Source of the DNA: CAWHQZ01 sp963831645
GTDB taxonomy: Bacteria; Pseudomonadota; Alphaproteobacteria; Rhizobiales; Aestuariivirgaceae
Direction of reading: 5' to 3'
DNA length: 64,000 nt
Assembly: GCA_963831645.1 (NCBI GenBank)
Contig: CAWHQZ010000017.1
Location: forward strand, 434,001 to 498,000
This document shows, one piece after another, positions 10,282-18,408 of this stretch (the stretch's first letter is position 1; each line of letters starts with the position of its first letter). Under the pieces are notes generated by a model. It did no database searches, was not told the origin of the DNA, and saw only the letters and a list, made by a program, of their open reading frames with translations. Made by a program: the position numbers and the translations under genes.

Positions 10282-10632
10282 TCAATCTGGTGAACCAGAC
10301 CTGAGTGCCACGAACAACTGTTTCGGCGCTTCTTCGAAATACCGGAACAAGGCAGGACAGAGCCAGCCTTCCATGTTGAACTGCGGCGCATAGTACCAGT
10401 TGCCGCCTCCTTCTGCGCGCCGCCAGTCGAAACGATACTGGTGTCCAGGGAACGGTGTCTCGGAGAAGATTAGGGTGAAGCCTTGGCTGGCATCGGGATG
10501 ATGGGCAACCAATCTGTCGATAATGGTGTCGGCTCCGGCGACAAACGGCTCCTGAGTTAACCCGACGTGCGGGTCGTCGAATACCCACATGCCGTGATGT
10601 TTATATGGGGCAATGATGTTGATGGCGTTCAT
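10282..10632 (-). CDS. Conserved hypothetical protein, DUF6717-like
   Basis: This is a compact 116-residue protein with no signal peptide or membrane segment. The pattern VFDDPHVGL-EPFVAG-IDRLV, then PFPGHQYRFDWRR, GGNWYYAP and MEGWLCPALFRYFEEAP, matches my memory of small bacterial DUF6717 proteins of unknown function. ATG 10632 gives the usual family start (MNAINIIAPYKHHGMW). The frame remains open upstream to 10764, but that part lies inside the MITE-like element, and the element begins only 12 bp before the ATG. Any native promoter or ribosome site has therefore been replaced. Confidence 0.6.
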   Translation of the reverse strand: MNAINIIAPYKHHGMWVFDDPHVGLTQEPFVAGADTIIDRLVAHHPDASQGFTLIFSETPFPGHQYRFDWRRAEGGGNWYYAPQFNMEGWLCPALFRYFEEAPKQLFVALRSGSPD

Positions 10633-10643
10633 GACAGAAACAT

Positions 10644-10837
10644 CTAGTGTTGTGTCCCAGCAAATAACTGGACAATCAGCTGGTTGCAGAATATCTGGAC
10701 CGCCACCGTGGAATCCATTTGCAAGAAACTGTCGAGGTGCAGGCAAACCCTCGAACAGATACAACCGGGGTGCACCAGACCACGCACCCCCAGACGCAAA
10801 AAATCACTGTCCAGTTAATTCGTGGACACTACACTAG
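10644..10837. mobile_element. MITE-like element, 194 bp, with ~31-bp terminal inverted repeats
   Basis: The left end (10644-10674, CTAGTGTTGTGTCC through AACTGGACA) and the reverse complement of the right end (10808-10837) match at about 25 of 31 positions. CTAG stands at both outer ends. The interior (133 bp) has no transposase. It looks like an internally deleted insertion sequence, family unassigned, inserted directly in front of the gene at 10632. Confidence 0.6.
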
Positions 10838-10858
10838 GAATTAAAGTCGGCAACAACA

Positions 10859-10925
10859 CCCACCCCTCCGGGGTACCTCCCATTTTTCTGATGGGTCCCA
10901 TCCTGCTCACCTATCATTGTTCCGT
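10859..10925. repeat. Structured dispersed repeat, copy C
   Basis: The third copy contains CCCCTCCGGGGTACC, then GATGGG-T-CCCATC (10890-10902) and a CTATCATTGTTCCG tail. From 10926 to 11238 I see no gene or other recognisable element. Confidence 0.6.
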
Positions 10926-11238
10926 ACGAGCAATGTCGAGGCTATGAAAGACATCGACCAAAGGACTATGAAGCCAATCCATAAGCGTTGCAGCGGAGCA
11001 ACATGATGGAGCGCTATCTGACGGAGATTTATTTGCACTGGAGGACAGCACATGGTTGGTGAAGTGATTGCGGGTCTTAGCGCGTTCAAGCCCGGCTCTG
11101 GATTGCTCCGGAGCCGGGCACACTTTGCCAAACGAGGTGAACAGGAGGTTCACGCGGCAATACCTAATTCGCAGCCTCATTCAAGCTGCTGGTGCAGCTG
11201 GCTCAAGCCTTCTGCGCCTTAATCTTGGTTTTTTTACT

Positions 11239-11610
11239 CTAGTCTTCGCCAGCTACAGCAGTCGCTATGCCTACTTTGCAGGCATCGCTAACATCGGCGA
11301 CTTTATCTTTTATGCAGGCTTCGATGCGGCCCTCGCCAGGCTCGATGCCCGCGCAATGTTGTTTCACGTCATCCGCACAGGCCTTGGCTACTACAGCCTT
11401 GAGCACCACTGTCTGGCAGCCCTCGGACAGGCCCTTGAGGTTCGTCTTGATGCACTCCCTGATCGCGCCTCCCCCAGCTTGCACCCCTGGGCAAAGCGCT
11501 TTGGCATCACTCGCGCAAGCGCCGGTTATTTCTGCCGACGCCATTGAGCTTGGGAGCAACAACATGGCGATGGCAAAAAGGGGGCTGGTGATAGCAATAC
11601 GTGTGGTCAT
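11239..11610 (-). CDS. Exported cysteine-rich repeat protein
   Basis: A 123-residue periplasmic protein starts with a Sec signal peptide (hydrophobic SPLFAIAMLLLPSSMASAE, cleavage after SASA). Two copies of an ~45-residue repeat follow, each C-x7-C-x11-C-x9-C (CASDAKALCPGV... EGC and CADDVKQHCAGI... DAC). This matches the cysteine-rich repeat best known from Golgi apparatus protein 1 (PF00839), which also occurs in rhizobial secreted proteins. Eight cysteines suggest four disulfides. The function is unknown. It is monocistronic within the island. Confidence 0.7.
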   Translation of the reverse strand: MTTRIAITSPLFAIAMLLLPSSMASAEITGACASDAKALCPGVQAGGGAIRECIKTNLKGLSEGCQTVVLKAVVAKACADDVKQHCAGIEPGEGRIEACIKDKVADVSDACKVGIATAVAGED

Positions 11611-11707
11611 CTGTATCTCCTGTTTGAAGCCGCCGTTTCAATGATGCGATAATTAAAGTAGCTGGGCTTTGATCTACATCAAATTCCAATGTGACAACAA
11701 AGCGACG

Positions 11708-12510
11708 TCAAGCATCCTTGCCGGGATCGTAGCTCTCGACCTGGTTGAAAGTGCCGGAGGGAGCTTCTCCTCCGACTACGAAGATGTGCCCATCGAGGAC
11801 CGCGGCGGCAATACCGCTGCGCGCCGTGGGCAGGGGTGGCTGCTCCCAGCGATTGCTCTCCGGGTCATAGGCCTCGTTCGCTGCAAGGTTCCGCGAATAG
11901 CTGCCATCAATGCGGCCGCCGACGGCGAAGAGATGATCCGCCAACGCGACGAGCGCCAAGTGGTCACGAGGTGTCAGGATTGGCGCGCGCGCGCTGTCCA
12001 CTGATCGGTGGCTGGGTCATACATTTCATGCGCCGGTGTGTTGCGTCGGCTGTGGCCCGCGCCGGCGACTGCATGGATCTTGCCATCAAGGACGGCGGCC
12101 CCCAGCGCGCCCCGTGCTGTGGGCATGGCAGCCAATGTACGCCAGCGATCGCCGGCAGGATCGTATTCATAGAGCGAGTCGGTCGGCGTCCAGCCATCGG
12201 CATATCCGCCGACACCATAGAGCTTGCCGTTCAGCCCAACCGCCGCCGCGTGATGCAGCGGGCGCGGAATGAAGGCGCCACGGCTCCAGCGGTCCGCGGT
12301 CGGATCGGAGATCTCAAGCTCTCGCTGGCCAGCGAACCCGCCGATCACGTAGATCTTCCCGTCTACCTCAGCGACGGCCACCTCAGAGCGTTCGGACGGC
12401 ATCGCCACACCGCTCGTCCAACGGCCCATCTCTTGGGCTGGGACCGCAGCGCCACTCACAAGCACCCAGCAGAGAAGCAGGGCGGTGAAGATGGTCTTGA
12501 ACTTGATCAT
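11708..12510 (-). pseudogene. Exported Kelch-repeat protein, frameshifted and 3'-truncated
   Basis: ATG 12510 opens a signal peptide (FKTIFTALLLCWVLVSGAAVPAQ). At least five Kelch blades follow, marked by GKIYVIGG, GKLYGVGGYADG, GKIHAVAGAG, LFAVGGRIDG and IFVVGGEAPSG. The frame breaks around 11990 in a GC-dinucleotide run (AGCGCGCGCGCGCC). The downstream frame (12001 to 11708) resumes with ILTPRDHLALVAL but stops after ESYDPGKDA, before a sixth blade could close the propeller. It was probably a periplasmic beta-propeller. The loss fits island decay. Confidence 0.75.
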
Positions 12511-12683
12511 CGCTTTCAACACCCACGCGTTTACGTGGCGTGGGAACGCGACTCTTCTCTCAGTCAACGGATTGTCTTCGTCTGCTCATCTGCTCACGTC
12601 AGGGTCTTGGGTGCTAATTCTCGTCGGCGTCTCGCGCCGAAGACCGGCCGTGGTTCTTCCAGTGATCAGCCTAACGTAGATTA

Positions 12684-12947
12684 TCAGCGACGCGGGGCTA
12701 CCCGGCTCACAGCCCCACCAGCGTCTTCGACGCCTTCCCCGATCACCTCGCCAGTTCCTTCGATGATCCTTCCGGCACCCTTCGCACCTTTCTCGATGAC
12801 CTCGCCGGAACCCGCCATGCCCTTTCGGATGATCTTCCCCGTACCCTTGACACCTTGGCCGATGGCACTGCCGACATCTTCCAGAAATCCTCCGGCGGAA
12901 ACCGATCCACGGCCCAAGCCGAAAACGAGAACCGCAGAGAAAATCAA
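12684..12947 (-). CDS. Small exported glycine-rich amphipathic repeat protein
   Basis: An 87-residue product has a hydrophobic leader (IFSAVLVFGLGRGSVSA) followed by an imperfect repeat of about ten residues, G-x-G-x-I-I/V-x-K/E-G (GKIIRKGMAGSGEVIEKGAKGAGRII and so on). This could form an amphipathic or coiled surface. The only in-frame start is TTG 12947. An ATG at 12979 in another frame reads MRNLNHLHWPS and would join after one base shift, so the annotated start may hide a small indel. No family recognised. Confidence 0.45.
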   Translation of the reverse strand: MIFSAVLVFGLGRGSVSAGGFLEDVGSAIGQGVKGTGKIIRKGMAGSGEVIEKGAKGAGRIIEGTGEVIGEGVEDAGGAVSRVAPRR

Positions 12948-13165
12948 GATGGCCAGTGAAGATGATTGAGGTTTCGCATGGCGCTCCTCCGAAATTAGCC
13001 TCCATCGCCCGCAACGGGACAGGCACTCGCCTGGGGGCGTTTAACCTTGCCGTACTACCGCTGGTAAAACGTCAAGGCACCCGAAAGGTTCCTGTAGCAG
13101 AGTTAAAGGCAGGTTAACTTCGCCGAAGAACCGCCCCCAAGGGCCATTAGCCATCTTTGATTATT

Positions 13166-14468
13166 TGGGCACCTCGAATAATCCAATAATACGCCGAATT
13201 GGCGTTTTGAGCGTGGCCTTGAGCGCGCGATCGCATCGGTCGTGCTTGTGGGTGGCCCGTTCGGGGCCGTTTTGGCCCCCGGCTCGGCGTCGCGGGGGCA
13301 TTTTACGCGACGCCGGACAGACTCCGCCCCTTGATCGGCTCAGGCAGGAGCTGCCGCGACCCGCTCGAGGTGAGCCAGCCGGCTGATGTTATAGACCAGG
13401 TTCATGAGCCCGATCTTGGCGGCGGCCCGCACCATGCCGATGGTGCGCACAATCGTGCCGCCCATCGAGGTATGCTGATGGCCGAACACATGCTCGACGC
13501 GGGCGCGCACCCGCGAGCGCGTGGTGTTGCCGACCTGCTCGCGCTCTGAGAGTGGGCGGCCGCGCCAGGCCCGGCGATGGACGCGGCTCTTGTAGCCTTG
13601 CGCCTTGAGCGTGGCCTCGGTCTCGGCCGAACGGTAGGCGCTGTCGGCCCACACCTGGATGCTGGTGTTGGACCGGTCCAGCACGTCATCGAGCTTCTGG
13701 CTGTCATGCACGCTGGCGTCGGTCGGCGCGTAGCGGCGGATGAGCTTGTGCTTGCGGTCGATGCTGATGTGGTTCTTGTAGCCGTAGAAGCTCTGGTCGT
13801 GCTTCTTGGTCCAGCGCGCATCCTTGTCCTTCTGGGCGTTCTTGGCTGGGTTCGCCTCCCAGGCTTCCGGCGTCTCGCCGGCCTTGATCGCCTCGTTCTC
13901 GCTCCGGCTGTTGCGTTGTATGGGCGCCAAAACGATCGTGGCGTCGACGATCTGGCCGCCGCGCGCGATATAACCTTTGGCCTCCAGGTGCTGGTTGAAC
14001 AGCGCGAACAGCTTGGCTACCAGTCCGGCTTTCGCCAGCGCCTCGCGGAACAGCCACACCGTGGACGCGTCCGGCACAGGGTCCTCCAGCCCAAGGTCAA
14101 GAAAACGCATGAACGAGAGCCGGTCGCGGATCAGGTATTCAAGCTGCTCGTCGGCCAGGTTGTGCAAAGTCTGCAGCACCAGAATCTTGAACATCAGGAT
14201 CGCGTCGTAGGGCTTGCGGCCGGCGGCGCTCTTCCTCTCATCAGGCTTCAGTCGCGTAACCGCCTCGATCTCGGTCCGAAAACTCTCCCACGGAACCGTC
14301 GCCTTAATCAGTTCAAGCGGATCGCCTTTGGCGCTGATCGCCGCAAGCCGATCGTTGAGATCGTAAAACCCTATCTGACCCATAAACCGTCCCTGCCAGC
14401 AGCATCCCGCGCAAATCACCGAATCTGATTTGCAACGCCATGGCTAGAGGTATTTTTCGAGGTGCCCA
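13166..14468 (-). mobile_element. IS5-family insertion sequence, 1.3 kb
   Basis: Terminal inverted repeats begin TGGGCACCTCGAA (13166-13178), matched exactly by the reverse complement of 14456-14468. The element encloses one intact transposase. TTTGATTA occurs at 13156-13163 and again immediately outside the right end (14469-14476). That could be a target duplication, but a 2-base offset on the left makes this unsure. Confidence 0.88.
13340..14383 (-). CDS. IS5-family transposase
   Basis: A single intact 347-residue DDE transposase of the IS5 family, as in the larger IS5 and IS1031-type members. The N-terminal region has the IS5 dimer/DNA-binding segment (AAGRKPYDAILMFKILVLQTLHNLAD). The core shows GGQIVDATIV (first Asp), QVWADSAYRS (second Asp) and RARVEHVFGHQHTSMGG (catalytic Glu). 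ATG 14383 (MGQIGFYDLNDRL) is the conventional start; an upstream in-frame ATG at 14419 adds a cysteine-rich tail not typical of the family. Confidence 0.93.
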   Translation of the reverse strand: MGQIGFYDLNDRLAAISAKGDPLELIKATVPWESFRTEIEAVTRLKPDERKSAAGRKPYDAILMFKILVLQTLHNLADEQLEYLIRDRLSFMRFLDLGLEDPVPDASTVWLFREALAKAGLVAKLFALFNQHLEAKGYIARGGQIVDATIVLAPIQRNSRSENEAIKAGETPEAWEANPAKNAQKDKDARWTKKHDQSFYGYKNHISIDRKHKLIRRYAPTDASVHDSQKLDDVLDRSNTSIQVWADSAYRSAETEATLKAQGYKSRVHRRAWRGRPLSEREQVGNTTRSRVRARVEHVFGHQHTSMGGTIVRTIGMVRAAAKIGLMNLVYNISRLAHLERVAAAPA

Positions 14469-14473
14469 TTTGA

Positions 14474-14863
14474 TTAAAGATCAAACCGTGCCCTAGGAGT
14501 CGCCAAGGCGGCGATCGAAGTCTTTCTTGCCATCATCTGGTCGACGCCAATACGTCTACGGCCGCGAGGAAGAGGCAATGCGACTGACTCACCTGTCGCT
14601 GGAGAGGCACGCAAATCGCAGATATGATTGCGCGGTTGCCCGAGGTTTGGAAAAGGAGCCACCTCGCGTATCGGCTCCAGACAACTGTCAGTGCTGCTAA
14701 CGCCTCGTGACCCCTTGCTGCGGAGGTATGCGCGCATGGCCCCGATGTGGCGGAACGGACGCGACAGATCTGCATCCTCGGCGTGAAGGCGCAGGATCGC
14801 AATGAGGTCACCGGCCGCGTCGGCAGTTGTCCGGGCGCGTCTCAGCCAGCGTTTGGTCATCAT
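14474..14863 (-). CDS. Hypothetical ORF next to IS, doubtful
   Basis: A 129-codon frame opens with MMTKRWLRRARTTADAAGDLIAILRLHAEDADLSRP after a GGGGG purine block. The first ~50 residues look protein-like and helical; the remainder is low in recognisable structure. It runs to the edge of the IS, so it may be the start of a gene whose end was lost. No family recognised. Confidence 0.25.
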   Translation of the reverse strand: MMTKRWLRRARTTADAAGDLIAILRLHAEDADLSRPFRHIGAMRAYLRSKGSRGVSSTDSCLEPIREVAPFPNLGQPRNHICDLRASPATGESVALPLPRGRRRIGVDQMMARKTSIAALATPRARFDL

Positions 14864-15156
14864 GTGCCCCCACGTCGATTTTGCTCGGTATGGCGTAGGA
14901 GCACAACCGGGCACGCCGCATCGTCCACTTAATTTGGACGTCTGGGCGCCCGGCCGGCACTTCTTGCGGGATGCTGCGAACGATAGACGCCCACGGCGCT
15001 GGCGGGTTAGAGCCGGTGGGAGTGCTGCGCCTTACCGCGTGCCTCCCATCGGCTCTTTGCTACGCCCGATTAAACCTGGCCGTTACCTGTGGACAGCGAC
15101 CAAACCGTGCCCGTCGCCGGAGCCGGAATCACTGTATCTTCGAGCGGGGGCGCAGG

Positions 15157-15657
15157 ATGTTGGCCGCAGCTTTTATATGTCAATTGGCGGGCATCGTGGC
15201 ATTGCTGGTGCTCACCTATCGACTAAATGAGCGTCTGCGACGCCTCGAGCGCAAGGAAAGCCGCCGAGATATTGAACTTCGGCGGCTCGGCGATCTGCTC
15301 GAACGTAACAGCTTATTCAAGGCCCTCGATCGGGCTTGGGTTGAGATCAAATCTGGGGCCAAGCCGGAGCCTAGAAATAATACCGGAGTGGGGGAAGCGG
15401 ACCCGATCAGGACTAAGGTCACGCCATCACCGTCATCCGCGATCACTAACACGGTGAGCGCGAATGCCGCCCCGACCCAAAACCTGAGCGTTCGGGAACC
15501 GGGCAGCGCAAATGAGGCGGCGGCTGAAAGGAACCGTCGCCTCGCGGCTGCGCAGCACTCTATCCTCGATAAGAAACCCGAACCTGTGACTGCTGGCGAA
15601 CCGACCCACGAAATAGGACGCCCCGGCACTGGAGGGTTGTTCCGGCCGGCGCGCTGA
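15157..15657 (+). CDS. Hypothetical membrane-anchored protein with coiled coil
   Basis: A 166-residue product. An N-terminal transmembrane helix (AAAFICQLAGIVALLVLTY) is followed at once by a charged heptad-like stretch (LNERLRRLERKESRRDIELRRLGDLLER) that should form a coiled coil. A long disordered Pro/Ser/Thr/Ala tail completes it. ATG 15157 is used because it places the helix at the N-terminus. The frame is open further upstream but without structure. No family recognised. Confidence 0.5.
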   Translation: MLAAAFICQLAGIVALLVLTYRLNERLRRLERKESRRDIELRRLGDLLERNSLFKALDRAWVEIKSGAKPEPRNNTGVGEADPIRTKVTPSPSSAITNTVSANAAPTQNLSVREPGSANEAAAERNRRLAAAQHSILDKKPEPVTAGEPTHEIGRPGTGGLFRPAR

Positions 15658-15813
15658 TCTCACTCGGCTGGGGACGTTAGCCATCGAGCACCCGGAAGGT
15701 CGCAGCGGCGATCACTTCTTTCGAGTAGCCATCTTCTTCCAGGGTTTCTTTGCCGTAGCGGGCGTGAAACTCGTGGTTCGTGACGCCGCGACCGACAACT
15801 GGCGGCGATCTGA

Positions 15814-16152
15814 CTAGCGCCGGCCGGAGCAGAATTTGGCCTGCTCGACTTCCAGAATTACAGCGACATTCTGACGTTCGTTTTCATTGAGCTCGAGCTC
15901 GCTGAAAGTATCCTCCATACAATCAGTATTGTCGAATTTCTCCGCTTCTGACCTGCGCTGAAAGCAATAGCCGTGCTCGTCGAATATCGAATTGCGTGTC
16001 GTCCATAGCTCGCCGCATGACAGATAACTCAGCAGTTTTTTCGACAAGACATACTGATCGCTACAGAACACGTCATTGACGCAAGCGGCTTTCGAGCCGC
16101 TGCTAAGCAAAACGACCACACTCATCGCCAGACTTCTGCGAACTAACGGCAT
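15814..16152 (-). CDS. Exported YARHG-domain protein
   Basis: A 112-residue product has a signal peptide (LVRRSLAMSVVVLLSSGSKAA) and a short mature region. That region contains SCGELWTTRNSIFDEHGYCFQ, a clear variant of the YARHG domain motif (LWYARNEIYARHGYCF), an extracellular domain of unknown binding role. Five to six cysteines suggest disulfides in the periplasm. ATG 16152 starts the leader; the upstream ATG 16194 adds 14 residues with no purpose visible. Its stop lies inside the island near the SPOR remnant, which runs on the opposite strand. Confidence 0.7.
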   Translation of the reverse strand: MPLVRRSLAMSVVVLLSSGSKAACVNDVFCSDQYVLSKKLLSYLSCGELWTTRNSIFDEHGYCFQRRSEAEKFDNTDCMEDTFSELELNENERQNVAVILEVEQAKFCSGRR

Positions 16153-16189
16153 GGCACTGTTTCTTGAGGCAAACTTTAGTGCAGAAACA

Positions 16190-16469
16190 CCCATGGCACA
16201 ATTGGCGTCAGCAAGAGGCAGCGGCTTTGGGCTTTGTCATGCTGTTCTCCTCGCATCGCTCGGAAGCTGAGGCGCTCGCCGAATTTGATCGACTGCGGCA
16301 AAGTCACGCCAGCCTCGTTGGCTCTCTGTCTTCCAGTGTTCGCAAAACCAATCTTGGTTCGAGCGGCACCCGATACCAACTAGCCGTCGGAGTTATTCGC
16401 ACTCGCGAAGCGGCCAAGAGCCTTTGCAGCTCCCGTTGGCAACACCACAAGCTCCCTCTTGATTTGTAA
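16190..16469 (+). pseudogene. SPOR-domain protein remnant
   Basis: The frame encodes most of a SPOR repeat pair: FVMLFSSHRSEAEALAEFDRL then SSSVRKTNLGSSGTRYQLAVGVIRTREAAKSLCSS. This is how the C-terminal SPOR domain of alphaproteobacterial septal or D-alanyl-D-alanine-associated proteins ends. SPOR domains bind denuded glycan strands at the division site. No N-terminal region is present, and the last residues (after LCSS) leave the family pattern, so both ends are degraded. It overlaps the start of the YARHG gene on the other strand. Confidence 0.6.
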
Positions 16470-16726
16470 GGCGGGGAGCAGCAGGCGAGGACCTCCAGAC
16501 TGTCGCTCCCCCGAGCAGCCAATGCTCCGATCCGCGCCCACCGCATTCAATTGCGAAAACGATTGCCTAGCCGCTTGAAGCCGACCACGGTTAGGGTTGC
16601 AAGCCAAAGCCCATGCGGTCTCTGTACGTGTTGTAGCCGGCAACAAGAACACCAGGCTGACCGATTCCGACCGCGGAACCACCGCGCTTCTCGCCGTCTC
16701 GATGCTGCTGCTACTGGCACGGCCTA

Positions 16727-17605
16727 TCAGAGGCGCTCGACAGAGGACCCCGTTGGCCTTCCATTCGCTTGAACACGGCGATAGTGAACATCGCGCTGCG
16801 GAAACGGAATGGTCAGGCCAGCCGCTTCCAGCGCGAGCTTGCCCTGCTCGGTCAAGGCGCACCGCACCGGCCAATACTCCGACGTGTCCGCCCAGACCCG
16901 CAGTCCGAGCACGACCGCACTATCGCCCAGCTCGGCCACAAAGACCTGAGGTGCAGGGTGTCTGTGAACGCGAGCGTCAGAAACGGCGAGCGTCATGAGC
17001 ACATCGCGGGCTTTGGCGATGGAGTTGTCGTAGGCGATGCCGAACTGGAGATCGACGAGCCGGGTCGGCAGCCGCGAATAGTTGATAAGGCGCTTGTTCC
17101 AAAGCTCGGCGTTCGGAACGAACTGGAAGACACCGTCCCAAGTGTGGATCTGACATGCGAAAATGCCGACCTCGTGCAGCGTGCCGGCGATGCCGCTCGC
17201 CTCGATATAGTCGCCGACTTTGAATGGCCGAAGCCAGAGCAGCATGATGCCGGCGGCAACATTGGCAAGCGTGCCCTGTAGAGCGAGGGCAATGGCAAGG
17301 CCAATGGCGCCCAACGCAGCAAGCACGCTCGTGGTCTGGATGCCGAGCTGGCCGAGGGCAGCTACCAACGCCAGGATCAGGATCGTATAGCGAACGAGAG
17401 AGGCGATGACGCTGCGCAGCGTTGCGTCGATGCGAGCCTGCTGGTCGAGGAAGTGGCCGAGTGTCCGCTGCGCCCACGCTGCCAACCACCAGCCGCCGAG
17501 CAACAGCAGGACGCTTGCCATCAGATTTGGAAGGGTCGTCGCGGCCCAAGTTGCGAGCGTGCTACCGAATGCGCTCAGGTTGCCGCCGAGAGTCATCAAA
17601 TCCAT
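16727..17605 (-). CDS. Small-conductance mechanosensitive channel (MscS family)
   Basis: A 292-residue inner-membrane channel that relieves turgor on osmotic downshock. Three transmembrane helices occupy about residues 20-120. TM3 has the Gly/Ala-rich pore helix (LAALGAIGLAIALALQGTLANVAAGIMLL), followed by the beta domain with the canonical RPFKVGDYIEASGIAGTLHEVGIF and FVPNAELWNKRLINYSRLPTRLVDL. It is intact and close to the size of E. coli MscS (286). It is the rightmost gene in the tRNA-Lys island, about 130 bp from the right repeat. Confidence 0.93.
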   Translation of the reverse strand: MDLMTLGGNLSAFGSTLATWAATTLPNLMASVLLLLGGWWLAAWAQRTLGHFLDQQARIDATLRSVIASLVRYTILILALVAALGQLGIQTTSVLAALGAIGLAIALALQGTLANVAAGIMLLWLRPFKVGDYIEASGIAGTLHEVGIFACQIHTWDGVFQFVPNAELWNKRLINYSRLPTRLVDLQFGIAYDNSIAKARDVLMTLAVSDARVHRHPAPQVFVAELGDSAVVLGLRVWADTSEYWPVRCALTEQGKLALEAAGLTIPFPQRDVHYRRVQANGRPTGSSVERL

Positions 17606-17732
17606 CGTGTGCGTCCAAGGTATTCCGCATCATTGCGTTCTCCCGATCGATTTCAAGTGCGAATGGCGAACGCCTCGTGCGAGGTCTTCGACATGACCAA
17701 CCGGGACAACTGCCTAACACGCAGCGATGTCT

Positions 17733-17748
17733 CTTGTGCGCCCACCAA
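17733..17748 (+). repeat. attR-like copy of tRNA-Lys 3' end
   Basis: This 16-bp exact copy of 7731-7746 has no other tRNA sequence around it. It marks the right border of the candidate island. Confidence 0.8.
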
Positions 17749-17765
17749 TCAACTCCCTGACTTTG

Positions 17766-17789
17766 GGAGCGCCCCAATGGAGGCGCTCC
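17766..17789 (+). terminator. Hairpin right of the island, probable displaced tRNA-Lys terminator
   Basis: A perfect 8-bp stem GGAGCGCC/GGCGCTCC with an 8-base loop lies 18 bp after the tRNA-end copy and is followed by GTTTG. Before integration it would have stood directly behind the tRNA. Confidence 0.55.
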
Positions 17790-17835
17790 GTTTGAAGCGC
17801 AAGATCATCGTCTCGATCTGGACCTCCGTAAGGAG

Positions 17836-18159
17836 CTAGAGGGGTCGAGTGGGTCGAGCGCTCACGATGCGACCCGTGCGGCCGTCGATCTTCACGACCC
17901 ACGGATCACCGCTCCGACGGGCGTGGTAGCGGAATATTCGGCGGCTGCAGTCAACGGCACGCACCCTGTTGAAACCGATCCTGCCGACATAGCGAGCACC
18001 CTGGCCGCAGGTAATCCTCTGGCGGGAACACCAGGGCACGTGCCCGATCGGTGTGCACAGAAAAATATCAACGGCATGTGCCTTGGCATCCGGGCCCGGA
18101 ACGGATGCCAAGCTGGCTACGACTGTCGCAACTACAAGAGCAATTCTTCGAAACGACAT
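17836..18159 (-). CDS. Small exported hypothetical protein
   Basis: A 107-residue product. ATG 18159 opens a signal peptide (RRIALVVATVVASLASVPGPDAKA). The mature part has four cysteines (FLCTPIG, PWCSRQRITCGQG, VDCSRR) and ends with a strand FRYHARRSGDPWVVKIDGRTGRIVS. This last element recurs at the C-terminus of many small rhizobial periplasmic proteins and looks like a PepSY-type strand pair. Function unknown. Confidence 0.55.
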   Translation of the reverse strand: MSFRRIALVVATVVASLASVPGPDAKAHAVDIFLCTPIGHVPWCSRQRITCGQGARYVGRIGFNRVRAVDCSRRIFRYHARRSGDPWVVKIDGRTGRIVSARPTRPL

Positions 18160-18408
18160 GGGAATCAGCCTGCTTTTGTTGCCTCGCCTATTTGATACCC
18201 GGTTCGTTGGACAACTGAAAGAGTCAGCCGTCGGGGAAGGAGAGTCACCGTTAACAGCTTGCCTGACACAGTTGACACACAAAATCGACCGGCGGCGACA
18301 CGCAGGAGAAACGCTGTCCCGTTAATTATTCGTCATCGGCACTGCTTCCATCCGCGGTAGAGGTGGTCCCGGAGTGTCGCAACGTGATCGGCCAAAGGGG
18401 TGTCCAGA

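Noticed and set aside
9833..10588. 251-residue minus-strand ORF overlapping the DUF6717-like gene
   Set aside because: Its upstream half is another frame of a better-supported gene, and the remaining ~103 codons run through repeat B, so coding is doubtful.
8711..10925. CRISPR-like or integron attC reading of repeats A/B/C
   Set aside because: Spacing is ~0.9-1.3 kb with genes between, copies are diverged, no cas or integron integrase is present, and the attC core sites (GTTRRRY/RYYYAAC) are absent.
17733..17748. Second tRNA-Lys gene
   Set aside because: Only the last 15 bases of the tRNA are present; there are no acceptor 5', D or anticodon arms.
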